A stretch of 5,506 nucleotides of DNA, taken from positions 1 to 5,506 of the forward strand of contig CACZAK010000303.1 in assembly GCA_902779075.1 (NCBI GenBank), in the 5' to 3' direction. The DNA comes from an uncultured bacterium. GTDB lineage: Bacteria; Verrucomicrobiota; Kiritimatiellia; RFP12; UBA1067. The translations under genes were made by a program, and so were the position numbers. The notes beneath the pieces are model-generated. The model saw nothing but the letters and a program-made list of their open reading frames with translations. It was not told where the DNA came from and did no database searches. Below, piece after piece: positions 1 through 5,506 of the stretch (the stretch's first letter is position 1; every line of letters begins with the position of its first letter).

Positions 1-1166
1 GAGGCTGAAGTTGTAGATGTCGCCGATGCCGCCGAGGCTCGACGGCGTGTTGACGAGGAGCCGGCACGCCTTCATGCGGTCGGCGAACTTCGCGAGCTTT
101 TCGCGTTCGCCCAGCTCGTCGATCCAGAGGGACGACGTGTGGCCGAGCCCGCCATTGTTGACGAGCAGCGCCTCCGCGATGTCGAGCGCGTTGTCGAAGT
201 CGCGGCTCTTGTACATGCCGAGGATCGTGGTGAGCTTCTCGTGTCCGAACGCCTCGGAGTTGTCAGTCGAGGTCGCCTCGCCGATGAGCACCTTCGTGGA
301 CTCCGGGACCTCGAAGCCGGCCATCTTCGCGATCGTCACCGGACGCTGCCCGACGATCTTCGCGTTCAGCGCGCCGTTGATGAGGAGCGTCGCGCGGATC
401 TTGTCCGCCTCCTCCTTGTTGAGGAAGTAGCAGCCGCGCCGCTTGAACTCGTCCTTGACCTCGTCGTAGATGAGCTGGTCGGCGATGACCGTCTGCTCCG
501 TGGCGCAGATCATGCCGTTGTCGAACGTCTTGGAGTGGATGATCGAGTTGACGGCGTTCACGAGGTCGCAGCTCGGGTCGAGGATCGCCGCCGCGTTGCC
601 CGCGCCCACGCCGAGCGCCGGCGTGCCGGAGGAGTAGGCCGCCTTCACCATGCCAGGGCCGCCCGTCGCGAGGATGATGTCCGCCTCCTTCATGAGGAGG
701 TTCGTCTTCGGGAGGCTCGGCGCCTCGATCCAGCCGATGATGTCCGCGGGCGCGCCTGCCGCGACGGCCGCGTCGAGGACGGCCTTCGAGGCCGCGATCG
801 TGCTGTTCTTGGCGCGCGGGTGGGGACTGATGACGATGCCGTTGCGCGTCTTGAGCGCGAGGAGCGTCTTGAAGATCGCGGTGGAGGTGGGGTTCGTGGT
901 GGGGATCACGGCGCCGATCACGCCGATCGGCTCGGCCACCTTCATGATGCCGGCGGACTCGTCCTCCTCCACCACGCCGCACGTCTTCGTCTCCTTGTAC
1001 GTGTTGTAGATGTACTCGGCCGCGTAGTGGTTCTTGATGATCTTGTCCTCGACGATGCCCATGCCCGTCTCGGCGCGTATTTTGCCTGCGCCGCGCGCAC
1101 CCGCGCCAGCGTCGCCTCGAGGTCGGCTACCGGGTTCTCCGGCGCGATTCCTGCTTCGTTCTCCAT
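1..1166 (-). CDS. adhE: AdhE-type CoA-acylating aldehyde dehydrogenase, frameshifted near its start and cut by the left window edge
   Basis: The product would be an NAD-dependent CoA-acylating aldehyde dehydrogenase (acetyl-CoA to acetaldehyde), cytoplasmic and fermentative. From 1071 down to 1 the frame is open for 357 codons and closely follows the AdhE N-terminal domain: ETGMGIVEDKIIKNHYAAEY, VIPTTNPTSTAIFK, SPHPRAKNST, ATGGPGMVKAAYSSGTPA, GVGAGN, and the catalytic cysteine in TFDNGMICATEQ (Cys codon 505-507). It ends at the edge in GGIGDIYNFSL, around residue 430 of a typical AdhE. The native start is ATG at 1164-1166 (MENEAGIAPENPVADLEATL), after a GAAAGAGAG purine run and a promoter at 1226-1254. 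After AQAKY (ending at 1077) the frame shifts, and about 30 residues present in E. coli AdhE are absent. The only in-frame start for the long fragment is ATG at 1060-1062. With the C-terminus outside the window, I cannot tell bifunctional AdhE (with an iron alcohol dehydrogenase domain) from a stand-alone enzyme. Family assignment is firm; functionality is doubtful. Confidence 0.85.
1072..1079 (-). other. Deletion/frameshift junction in the aldehyde dehydrogenase gene
   Basis: Upstream of this point, minus-strand codons read ...A-Q-A-K-Y in the frame opened by ATG 1166. Downstream, the AdhE-like frame resumes as A-E-T-G-M-G. The two frames are joined by two extra bases (GC) between TAC (1077-1079) and GCC (1072-1074). 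From my recollection of E. coli AdhE, about 30 residues normally lie between the KAQREYA and AESGMGIVEDK segments, so roughly 90 bp (not a multiple of three) appears to be lost. A genuine deletion and an assembly error both fit. Confidence 0.75.
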
Positions 1167-1225
1167 ATTCGTGCTTCTCTCTTTCGTTCGGTCTGTCGCC
1201 GGAACCTTTTCCAGCGGACGCGCAT

Positions 1226-1254
1226 AGTATAGCACTTTTGGTAACGGTATTCAA
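1226..1254 (-). promoter_or_regulatory. Sigma-70-like promoter of the aldehyde dehydrogenase gene
   Basis: On the minus strand a -35 box TTGAAT (1249-1254) and a -10 box TATACT (1226-1231) are separated by exactly 17 bp. Both are close to the TTGACA/TATAAT consensus. Predicted transcription would start near 1219 and give a leader of about 50 bases before the ATG at 1166. The -35 box overlaps the TGA (1251-1253) that ends the tail of the four-helix remnant. This is the best promoter match I see in the window, and it suggests the dehydrogenase was transcribed independently of the glycosidase operon. Confidence 0.65.
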
Positions 1255-1561
1255 ACGCCGTGACTGATGGTTGGGTTCATTGATTTCTCGCCGTTGCGCG
1301 CTCCCATCAACCTGGCGATTTCCGCACGGAGTGTGGCTATTTCCGCCTTCAGTTCATTTCCGAGGAAGTCACGCCGTAGGCGAATCCTTCGACGATGTTC
1401 TGTTTACCGCTCCGCGCCGCCTGTACCATCTGGTCGACCGTGCGGTCGCCAAATCGCGGTAGGAACCACTTGCAGAATACGACCGTCATCTGGTAGAGAT
1501 CCATGGTCTTCTGGTATAAGTAGAGGTTCTGCCAGTTTGGCCTTGCGAATGCTGTGGCGCT
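1251..1561 (-). pseudogene. Remnant of a four-helix-bundle suffix-domain protein
   Basis: The minus strand encodes ARPNWQNLYLYQKTMDLY, then FCKWFLPRFGDRTVDQMVQ, AARSGKQNIVEG and VTSSEMN before a TGA at 1349-1351. The NW-x-LYxYQK start and the GDRTVDQMVQAARSGKQNIVEG core are hallmarks of the four-helix-bundle suffix-domain family, related to the 23S rRNA intervening-sequence protein fold; its molecular role is not established. The family usually continues TSxEMELKLL. Restoring one G at about 1355 (ATG-GAA-CTG-AAG instead of ATG-AAC-TGA) gives EMELKAEIATLRAEIARL and stays open to TGA 1251-1253. The later helices are missing and replaced by this short helical tail. No start codon precedes the conserved part: the frame begins right after the in-frame TAA of the phosphodiester glycosidase gene. 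The first internal ATG would give only about 50 residues. I read this as a gene fragment, not an active gene. Confidence 0.7.
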
Positions 1562-2548
1562 TTATTGGATGCCGGTAAGCGCCTCGCCCTTCTTCACCGA
1601 CGGAGACAAAGCGCCTTTGAGCGTGACCCCGACGTTCAAGGCGTTGCGGCGAGGGTTTGAACGGGTGAACGTCCACGGCTTCCCGCGCTTTACGTCAAAA
1701 ACAGTGAGCGTGGAGGAACCGCCGCCGTCCATGTTGACTGCGTCCGTCACGCCTTCCCTGCGCAGGATTTCGTAAAGATCCATCCCGAAGGCGCCGATGC
1801 TGTAGTTCGGCTTACGACCATCCACGACGAGCAGCACGAGCGTCTTTCGACTTGCGTCGAGTCCGAACGCTGTACGTTGCGCAGGCGCCTGATTCTTCAG
1901 ACGGCGCGCGTAGGCCGTGGGCACGCCATTCGTCATGATGAGGCCGAACCCGCCGAACGCGAATGCAACGTCCTTTGCTCGTTCTTCCGCAACGGACGTG
2001 ACAATATCCGCCTTGCCATCCTTGTAAACGACGAAGAGAGCCCCACTCCTTGGCCTTTTTGACTGCGACAGCTCTACGCCGTGCGAGACGTTCCATCCCC
2101 CGAGCGATGCGTACGTGGAACGAAACGCCGCCGCGCAGTCCCAAGGCCCCCACGGAGTGGCGTTCACCGCCAGCACAACAGGTTCGCCCGTCGCCCTGCG
2201 CTGCATCATGAAGTTGGGCGTCGTCTCGCGTTTCGTGTGGATCAGCATAGTCCTGTTCGTGTAGTCGGGCATCGGCTCGCCCCACTTCTCGTCGCGGTCG
2301 GTTGCGGTGAAGCCGATGCCGGGTTCGTCGAGGTTTATCCGCGCCACAAACGCCTTCATCAGCTGTGGCTCGTCCAGCGCGTATGCCCTGAGCGTGACGC
2401 CCCTGCACAGTTCAACGGGGCGCTGCCACATCTCATGTTCCGGCGGCACGCCGAGTTGGGCATCGCCAGCAGTCGCAGCTGTTGCCACGACCGGCAGGCA
2501 AAGACAGCATACCGCCAGAAAAACGATTGCCGACACTTTCGCTTTCAT
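1562..2548 (-). CDS. Secreted phosphodiester glycosidase family protein (NAGPA/DUF2233 domain)
   Basis: This 328-residue protein belongs to the family of mammalian NAGPA, the 'uncovering enzyme' that hydrolyses GlcNAc-1-phosphodiesters. Bacterial members are thought to cleave sugar phosphodiesters in glycans or wall polymers, with substrates mostly unknown. A Sec signal peptide is evident: basic MKAK, a hydrophobic core to about residue 21, and an ATA cleavage site near 22-24. The domain spans about residues 60-310 and shows AVNATPWGPW, RTAFGLDASRKTLVLLVVDGR, the family signature MDGGGSSTLT (about 273-282) and a closing NALNVGV. A short tail follows. The ATG at 2546-2548 has AAGG just upstream. 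It starts 29 bp after the GH97 stop, so the two genes are probably co-transcribed, with the protein acting in the periplasm or outside the cell. Its TAA is in frame with the four-helix remnant immediately downstream. Family call strong; substrate unknown. Confidence 0.88.
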   Translation of the reverse strand: MKAKVSAIVFLAVCCLCLPVVATAATAGDAQLGVPPEHEMWQRPVELCRGVTLRAYALDEPQLMKAFVARINLDEPGIGFTATDRDEKWGEPMPDYTNRTMLIHTKRETTPNFMMQRRATGEPVVLAVNATPWGPWDCAAAFRSTYASLGGWNVSHGVELSQSKRPRSGALFVVYKDGKADIVTSVAEERAKDVAFAFGGFGLIMTNGVPTAYARRLKNQAPAQRTAFGLDASRKTLVLLVVDGRKPNYSIGAFGMDLYEILRREGVTDAVNMDGGGSSTLTVFDVKRGKPWTFTRSNPRRNALNVGVTLKGALSPSVKKGEALTGIQ

Positions 2549-2577
2549 CGCCTTGCGCCCTTAACTTCTAGAGCTCT

Positions 2578-4578
2578 TTATTTCGAGAACCGGACCACGA
2601 AGCCGCCGCCAGAGGCCATGTGGATCTTCAGCATCTCACCCGCCTTGACCGTCCGCGTCTCGTGAACGTATTTTGTCGGCTGGGTATCCGCCACGTCGGC
2701 GTCCCTGAACAGCTCCGCCTTCCATTCCCCGTCGCCGAGGAAACAGGTCTTCAGCTCGAAGTCGCGCGCGTCCTTGTTCGTGATTCCAGCAGCATACCAC
2801 GAACCGTCCTTCGCCTTGCGCGCGACGGCGGCGAACGATTCCGGACATCCCCCGAGGCCGACCGTGGCGTCCCACACGACGGGCGTCGCCGCCATGAACG
2901 AGAAGCACTCCATGTTCTTCTCGTACTTCGTCGGGGAGTCGCTCAGCATCTGGAGCGGCGCCTCGTAGAGCGCCATGAGCGCCATCTGGTGGCAGCGCGT
3001 TCCCACCGAGCCGGGATTGCGTCCGTTGCCCTTGTACGCGCCGATCGGATAGTTGTCCATCGCACCGGGCGTGTAGTCCATCGGACCCGCGGTCAGGCGC
3101 AGGAAGAAGGCCGCGACGTCGTTGTGCGCCATGTCCTTGTTGACGGGCGCCCACTTCATCTGCTCAAGGCCGTGGATGCCCTCGTAGTTGATGACGTTCG
3201 GATACGTCCGGTGGAGGCCCACCGGACGGTACACGCCGTGGTAGTCCACGAGGAGCTTGTGCTTCGCACACGCCTTCGCACACCGGTCGAGGAACGCGGT
3301 AATCTCCGCGTCGGCGCGGTCCATGAAGTCGACCTTGAAGCCCTTGGCGCCGAGTTTCGAGAAGTATTCCGCCACACGCTCCTCCTCGCCGTACATCTGC
3401 GCCCACGCCATCCAGAGGATGATGCCCACGCCCTTCTTCTTGCCGTATTCGATGAGGTACGGGACGTCCACGCGCGGACTGTACTTCCAGATGTTCAGCG
3501 CCTCGCTCCAGCCCTCGTCGAAGATCACGTACTCGACGCCGGCCTTCGCCGCGAAGTCGATGAAACGCTTGTAGCCTTCGGTCGTGCAGCCCTTCTCGGT
3601 GCCCTTGTTGTCGAAAGCATTCCACCAGTCCCATGCGACCTTGCCGGGCTTGACCCACGAGAAGTCCGCGCCCGACGCGACAGGCTCCGCGAGTGCATAG
3701 ACGATGTCCGCCTCACAGAGCTTCGACGGCGAATCGGCCAGAATGAACGTGCGCCACGGAAGCGCACTCGGCGCATCGGCCTTCGCGATGAAGTTCTCCG
3801 TCTCCGTCACGCGCACCCAGCGTCCGCCGGTCTTGAGCCCCTTCTCCTTGCCCCATCCGCCCACGCGGGTCGTCGCCTTGGGGTACTTCGCGAAGAGGGA
3901 CGAGAGCTGCGCGCCCGCATCGGTCTGCTCCACATCGCCGAAGTACAGCGCAGGATAGTCCTTCAGGCCGGACTCCGTAACCGCCACGGTCTTGCCCCCG
4001 ACCGAATACGCGAACGGGAGGTAAAATGCCGCCTTCGCGTCTGTCTTGAGTGCGGTGGCATCGGCAAACTGCGGAACGGTCTCCTCGCAGCCAAGGCTAC
4101 CGCGGGACGTGCGGTTGTACCAGCAGCGGGCGGCCTTCGGGACCGTGAGGTCCGCCTTCTCGTTCGTGATGATGCCCGTCTTCTTCAACTCCAGACGGTA
4201 CGCGACGCCGTCATTGCGCGCGACGAGCCGCACCGCGAAGTCGCCAAAGTCCGCGAACGTCTCGTTCCCCGCGAGGCTGACGCCCGCCTTCTTATAGGTC
4301 GGAGCGGGGACAGTCCCCGCAAGCGTCCGCTTCGTGACGGACGTCGCCACTGAAACGCCCTTCACAAGACACTTTCCGTCCAGGCACACGCCAATGCCCG
4401 ACTTCGCGGCGACCACGACGCCGTCGCGCAAAACCTCATACGCGAGCGGGGCGGCGTGCAGGCGGATGGCGTTCCGCCCGTCCGGCGACACGGCCGAACC
4501 GACCTCGGCCGCAGTGCATGCAGATACGGCAACCGCCGCAACGGCGCCGATTACAACCAGTTTCTTTTGCATCATCAT
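2578..4578 (-). CDS. Exported glycoside hydrolase family 97 (probable retaining alpha-galactosidase-type)
   Basis: This complete 666-residue GH97 enzyme has the usual family length. It has an export signal (MMMQKK, then a hydrophobic stretch to about 20) with a possible lipobox V18-S19-A20-C21, so it may be a lipoprotein. Domain order: N-terminal beta-sandwich (about 25-300), TIM barrel (about 305-550), C-terminal beta domain (about 555-666). Barrel landmarks are KVAWDWWNAFDN, EYVIFDEGW, GVGIILWMAW, GFKVDFMDRAD (D417), LLVDYHG and NYEGIHGLEQ (E466, E472). In characterised Bacteroides GH97 enzymes the retaining group has an Asp nucleophile in the KVDF motif and the acid/base Glu 55 residues later. 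D417 and E472 have that spacing, which favours a retaining alpha-galactosidase-like enzyme over an inverting SusB-type alpha-glucosidase. E466, six residues before E472, matches a Ca2+ ligand position. AAGG lies 3 bases before the first ATG; the next two ATGs are also possible starts. The partner gene follows after 29 bp. Exact substrate is inferred. Confidence 0.92.
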   Translation of the reverse strand: MMMQKKLVVIGAVAAVAVSACTAAEVGSAVSPDGRNAIRLHAAPLAYEVLRDGVVVAAKSGIGVCLDGKCLVKGVSVATSVTKRTLAGTVPAPTYKKAGVSLAGNETFADFGDFAVRLVARNDGVAYRLELKKTGIITNEKADLTVPKAARCWYNRTSRGSLGCEETVPQFADATALKTDAKAAFYLPFAYSVGGKTVAVTESGLKDYPALYFGDVEQTDAGAQLSSLFAKYPKATTRVGGWGKEKGLKTGGRWVRVTETENFIAKADAPSALPWRTFILADSPSKLCEADIVYALAEPVASGADFSWVKPGKVAWDWWNAFDNKGTEKGCTTEGYKRFIDFAAKAGVEYVIFDEGWSEALNIWKYSPRVDVPYLIEYGKKKGVGIILWMAWAQMYGEEERVAEYFSKLGAKGFKVDFMDRADAEITAFLDRCAKACAKHKLLVDYHGVYRPVGLHRTYPNVINYEGIHGLEQMKWAPVNKDMAHNDVAAFFLRLTAGPMDYTPGAMDNYPIGAYKGNGRNPGSVGTRCHQMALMALYEAPLQMLSDSPTKYEKNMECFSFMAATPVVWDATVGLGGCPESFAAVARKAKDGSWYAAGITNKDARDFELKTCFLGDGEWKAELFRDADVADTQPTKYVHETRTVKAGEMLKIHMASGGGFVVRFSK

Positions 4579-4619
4579 TTACCTTGCCTTTAGCTTGTTT
4601 TTCTCTTCATGGGGGACGA

Positions 4620-4689
4620 GAGACGTGAGACGAGAGACGAGCGTGACCTGAGACGTTAGACGATTAGACCATTGCTCGTCTCACGTCTC
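4620..4689. repeat. Imperfect inverted repeat of the GACGTGAGACGAG family
   Basis: Bases 4620-4634 (GAGACGTGAGACGAG) are the exact reverse complement of 4675-4689 (CTCGTCTCACGTCTC), giving a 15-bp perfect stem with a 40-base loop. The loop holds further degenerate units (GACGAGCGTGAC, GAGACGTTAGACG). It lies 42 bp upstream of the GH97 start codon, so in the transcript of that gene it could fold in the leader if transcription begins farther upstream. A regulatory role is possible but not shown. Confidence 0.75.
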
Positions 4690-4739
4690 GCGTCTCACGT
4701 CAAATTCTTTCACGTCTCACGTCTCGCGTCTCACGTCAA
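4677..4739. repeat. Two perfect 27-bp direct repeats (CGTCTCACG minisatellite)
   Basis: Bases 4677-4703 and 4713-4739 are identical over 27 bp, beginning CGTCTCACGTCTCGCG and ending CACGTCAA, separated by nine bases (ATTCTTTCA). Inside each copy the motif CGTCTCACGTC or CGTCTCGCGTC recurs, so this is a small degenerate tandem array built from an about 8-base unit. There are only two long copies with a very short spacer, so it is not a CRISPR array. Read on the minus strand each copy starts with TTGACG, but no matching -10 box stands 16-18 bp away. Confidence 0.85.
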
Positions 4740-4769
4740 GCCCCTGAGTTTGAGGCCCTTCCCTTGCCC

Positions 4770-4822
4770 AAAATGAAAAATGGAAAATGAAACCTTGATT
4801 TTCCATTTCCCATTTTCCATTT
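4770..4822. repeat. A/T-rich AAATGGAAAAT direct and inverted repeat
   Basis: The stretch holds AAAATGAAAAATGGAAAATG on the left and ATTTTCCATTTCCCATTTTC on the right, so the unit AAATGGAAAAT occurs repeatedly in both orientations. It differs sharply in base composition from the GC-rich genes around it. Together with the neighbouring minisatellite it fills most of the 256-bp spacer between the GH97 start and the small basic gene. Confidence 0.8.
4778..4808 (-). terminator. Possible terminator hairpin after the small basic gene
   Basis: On the minus strand AAATGGAAAAT (4808-4798) and ATTTTCCATTT (4788-4778) form a perfect 11-bp stem with a 9-base loop, followed by T-rich TTCATTTT. It stands 26 bp beyond the stop codon at 4835. 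The stem is A/T-rich and thus weaker than a classical intrinsic terminator. A second small hairpin, GCTC-CTTT-GAGC (4834-4823), directly follows the stop. The position suits the end of the hisG-small protein transcript, but the pairing may simply reflect the repeat family. Confidence 0.4.
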
Positions 4823-4834
4823 GCTCAAAGGAGC

Positions 4835-4924
4835 TTACTTGTTCTTGTGGCGCTGCGCCTTCATCCGCTTGTCGTACTTATGCTTCGACATTTTCTTGCG
4901 GCGCTTCTTCTTGATGGAACCCAT
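4835..4924 (-). CDS. 29-residue basic AURKAIP1/COX24-like (bS22-type) ribosomal small protein
   Basis: The ORF begins ATG at 4922-4924, ends TAA at 4835-4837, and reads MGSIKKKRRKKMSKHKYDKR followed by MKAQRHKNK. More than half the residues are Lys, Arg or His. The MGSxxKKRRKxMSKxKxxK pattern is that of bacterial AURKAIP1/COX24-domain proteins, homologues of mitochondrial small-subunit protein mS38 and of the actinobacterial protein bS22. Those bind rRNA in the small subunit near the decoding region. A strong AAGGAG (4931-4936) sits 6 bases before the ATG and supports real translation of this short frame. It lies 66 bp after the hisG stop on the same strand and may be co-transcribed with it. 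The pattern match is from memory of family members; such short sequences give weak statistics, but motif and Shine-Dalgarno agree. Confidence 0.8.
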   Translation of the reverse strand: MGSIKKKRRKKMSKHKYDKRMKAQRHKNK

Positions 4925-4930
4925 CGCGTT

Positions 4931-4936
4931 CTCCTT
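4931..4936 (-). promoter_or_regulatory. Shine-Dalgarno AAGGAG of the small basic gene
   Basis: The minus strand reads AAAAGGAGAACGCG before ATG 4924. AAGGAG is a near-perfect anti-16S match at suitable spacing. It fixes the start of the 29-codon gene and is the strongest ribosome binding site visible in this window. Confidence 0.75.
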
Positions 4937-4971
4937 TTCTTTGGTTTGCTCGTGGTTTACGATTGATTGGC

Positions 4972-4985
4972 GGCGCCTTCGCGCC
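4972..4985 (-). other. Small GC hairpin after hisG
   Basis: On the minus strand GGCGC-GAAG-GCGCC forms a perfect 5-bp stem with a tetraloop, starting five bases after the hisG TGA. No T-run follows, so it is not a standard intrinsic terminator. It could attenuate or stabilise the message between hisG and the 29-codon gene, or be chance in GC-rich DNA. Confidence 0.3.
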
Positions 4986-4990
4986 ACGCA

Positions 4991-5506
4991 TCAGAAAATG
5001 ACCTTGTTGAGCGGCAGCTCGATAATGCCCGTGGCGCCGGCGGCGCGCAGGATGGGAATGAGGTCGCGCACCTGGTGCTCCTCCACCACGCTCTCCACCG
5101 CGAACCAGTCCGCGTCGTTGAGCTTGTTCACCGTGGGCGCGTGCAGGGCCGGCAGCGCGGCCGTGATCTTCTCCAGCTTCTTCGCGGGGGCGTTGAGTTT
5201 CAGGAGCACGCGCTTCTGCGCATCGAGCGCGCCCAGGAGCAGCATCTTCAGCTGCTCGAGCTTATCGCGCTTCGCCTTCACCTTCCACGCCTTCTTGTTC
5301 GCGATGAGGCGCGTGGTGGAGGTGAGGATCGTATCGACGATGCGGAGGTTGTTCGCGCGGAGCGAGCTGCCCGTCTCCGTGAGATCCACGATCGCGTCCA
5401 CAAGCTCCGGGGCCTTCACCTCCGTGGCGCCCCAGCTGAACTCCACGTCCGCCTTCACGCCGTTCTTCTTCAGGTAGCGCTTCACGAGGCCCACGGCCTC
5501 TGAGGA
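4991..5506 (-). CDS. hisG: ATP phosphoribosyltransferase, long form, C-terminal part (5' end outside the window)
   Basis: HisG catalyses the first step of histidine biosynthesis, condensing ATP with PRPP to phosphoribosyl-ATP in the cytoplasm. The visible 171 residues read in from the right edge ([16 protein letters not shown]...) without a stop. They contain the end of the catalytic domain: [19 protein letters not shown], the PRPP-binding [15 protein letters not shown], and [13 protein letters not shown]. From about residue 105 of the fragment comes the C-terminal regulatory domain of long-form HisG ([44 protein letters not shown]), ending NKVIF. That ACT-like domain mediates feedback inhibition by histidine and marks the hexameric long form, which does not need HisZ. 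The GTG at 5492-5494 is an internal valine, not a start: homologous coding sequence continues upstream and about 120 residues are expected beyond the edge. The 29-codon gene follows 66 bp downstream. Confidence 0.93.
   Translation of the reverse strand, partial: SSEAVGLVKRYLKKNGVKADVEFSWGATEVKAPELVDAIVDLTETGSSLRANNLRIVDTILTSTTRLIANKKAWKVKAKRDKLEQLKMLLLGALDAQKRVLLKLNAPAKKLEKITAALPALHAPTVNKLNDADWFAVESVVEEHQVRDLIPILRAAGATGIIELPLNKVIF

Noticed and set aside
1074..1085. Programmed ribosomal frameshift at the A-rich GCAAAATAC in the dehydrogenase gene
   Set aside because: A programmed shift would not explain the loss of about 30 conserved residues at the same point, and no classical slippery heptamer with a following structure is evident. 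A deletion is simpler.
139..1227. Long plus-strand open frame (362 codons) opposite the aldehyde dehydrogenase gene
   Set aside because: It mirrors the codons of the minus-strand gene, is full of Arg, Asp, Val and Leu from antisense GC-rich codons, and has no recognisable motif. It is a shadow of the AdhE frame.
2620..4353. 577-codon plus-strand open frame inside the GH97 gene
   Set aside because: It lies wholly antisense to a clearly conserved GH97 protein and has biased, low-complexity composition. Absence of stops follows from the high GC of the real gene.
4677..4739. Short CRISPR array
   Set aside because: There are only two copies, the spacer is nine bases, and the repeat itself is internally repetitive. 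No cas gene is present.
4677..4741. GH97 promoter using the TTGACG at the start of each 27-bp repeat on the minus strand
   Set aside because: No acceptable -10 hexamer lies 16-18 bp downstream of either TTGACG, so there is no supportable promoter call.
4821..5477. Plus-strand 218-codon frame across hisG and the small basic gene
   Set aside because: It is antisense to two recognisable genes, and its Ser/Phe/Arg-rich composition matches reverse-strand reading. No homologous motif is seen.
4991..5494. Complete short protein starting at GTG 5494
   Set aside because: The HisG-like frame runs on to the window edge (SSEAV...) and a catalytic domain is expected upstream, so the GTG is an internal valine codon.

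Overview
The window is a high-GC bacterial segment. Every gene I can support lies on the minus strand, so the biological order runs from right to left. A secreted GH97 glycosidase, a secreted phosphodiester glycosidase, a decayed four-helix-bundle 'suffix' protein and short degenerate intergenic repeats resemble polysaccharide-degrading gut or rumen bacteria, perhaps of the PVC superphylum (Kiritimatiellota/Lentisphaerae-like). That placement is inference only; nothing here fixes the taxonomy.

Layout from right to left. At 5506-4991 is the C-terminal half of a long-form ATP phosphoribosyltransferase (HisG), cut by the window edge. At 4924-4835 is a 29-codon, extremely basic protein of the AURKAIP1/COX24 (bS22-like) type, preceded by a strong Shine-Dalgarno. 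At 4834-4579 is a gene-free spacer with two families of short repeats: an A/T-rich inverted repeat that may act as a terminator, and a CGTCTCACG-type minisatellite with an inverted arm. At 4578-2578 is a complete GH97 glycosidase with an export signal and possible lipobox, followed 29 bp later by a complete secreted phosphodiester glycosidase (NAGPA/DUF2233 family) at 2548-1562. These two probably form an operon for sugar release outside the cytoplasm. At 1561-1251 is a broken remnant of a four-helix-bundle suffix-domain protein. At 1254-1226 is a good sigma-70-like promoter, and at 1166-1 the 5' part of an AdhE-type CoA-acylating aldehyde dehydrogenase, cut by the left window edge.

The aldehyde dehydrogenase gene is damaged. 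Its first ~30 codons match the AdhE N-terminus, but about 30 residues are missing next to position 1075 and the reading frame changes there. The four-helix remnant shows a one-base frameshift. These two lesions lie about 280 bp apart, so either the region is decaying or the assembly is wrong there. I found no convincing new multi-gene system. The best leads are the two lesions, the repeat-filled spacer and the tiny ribosomal-type gene.
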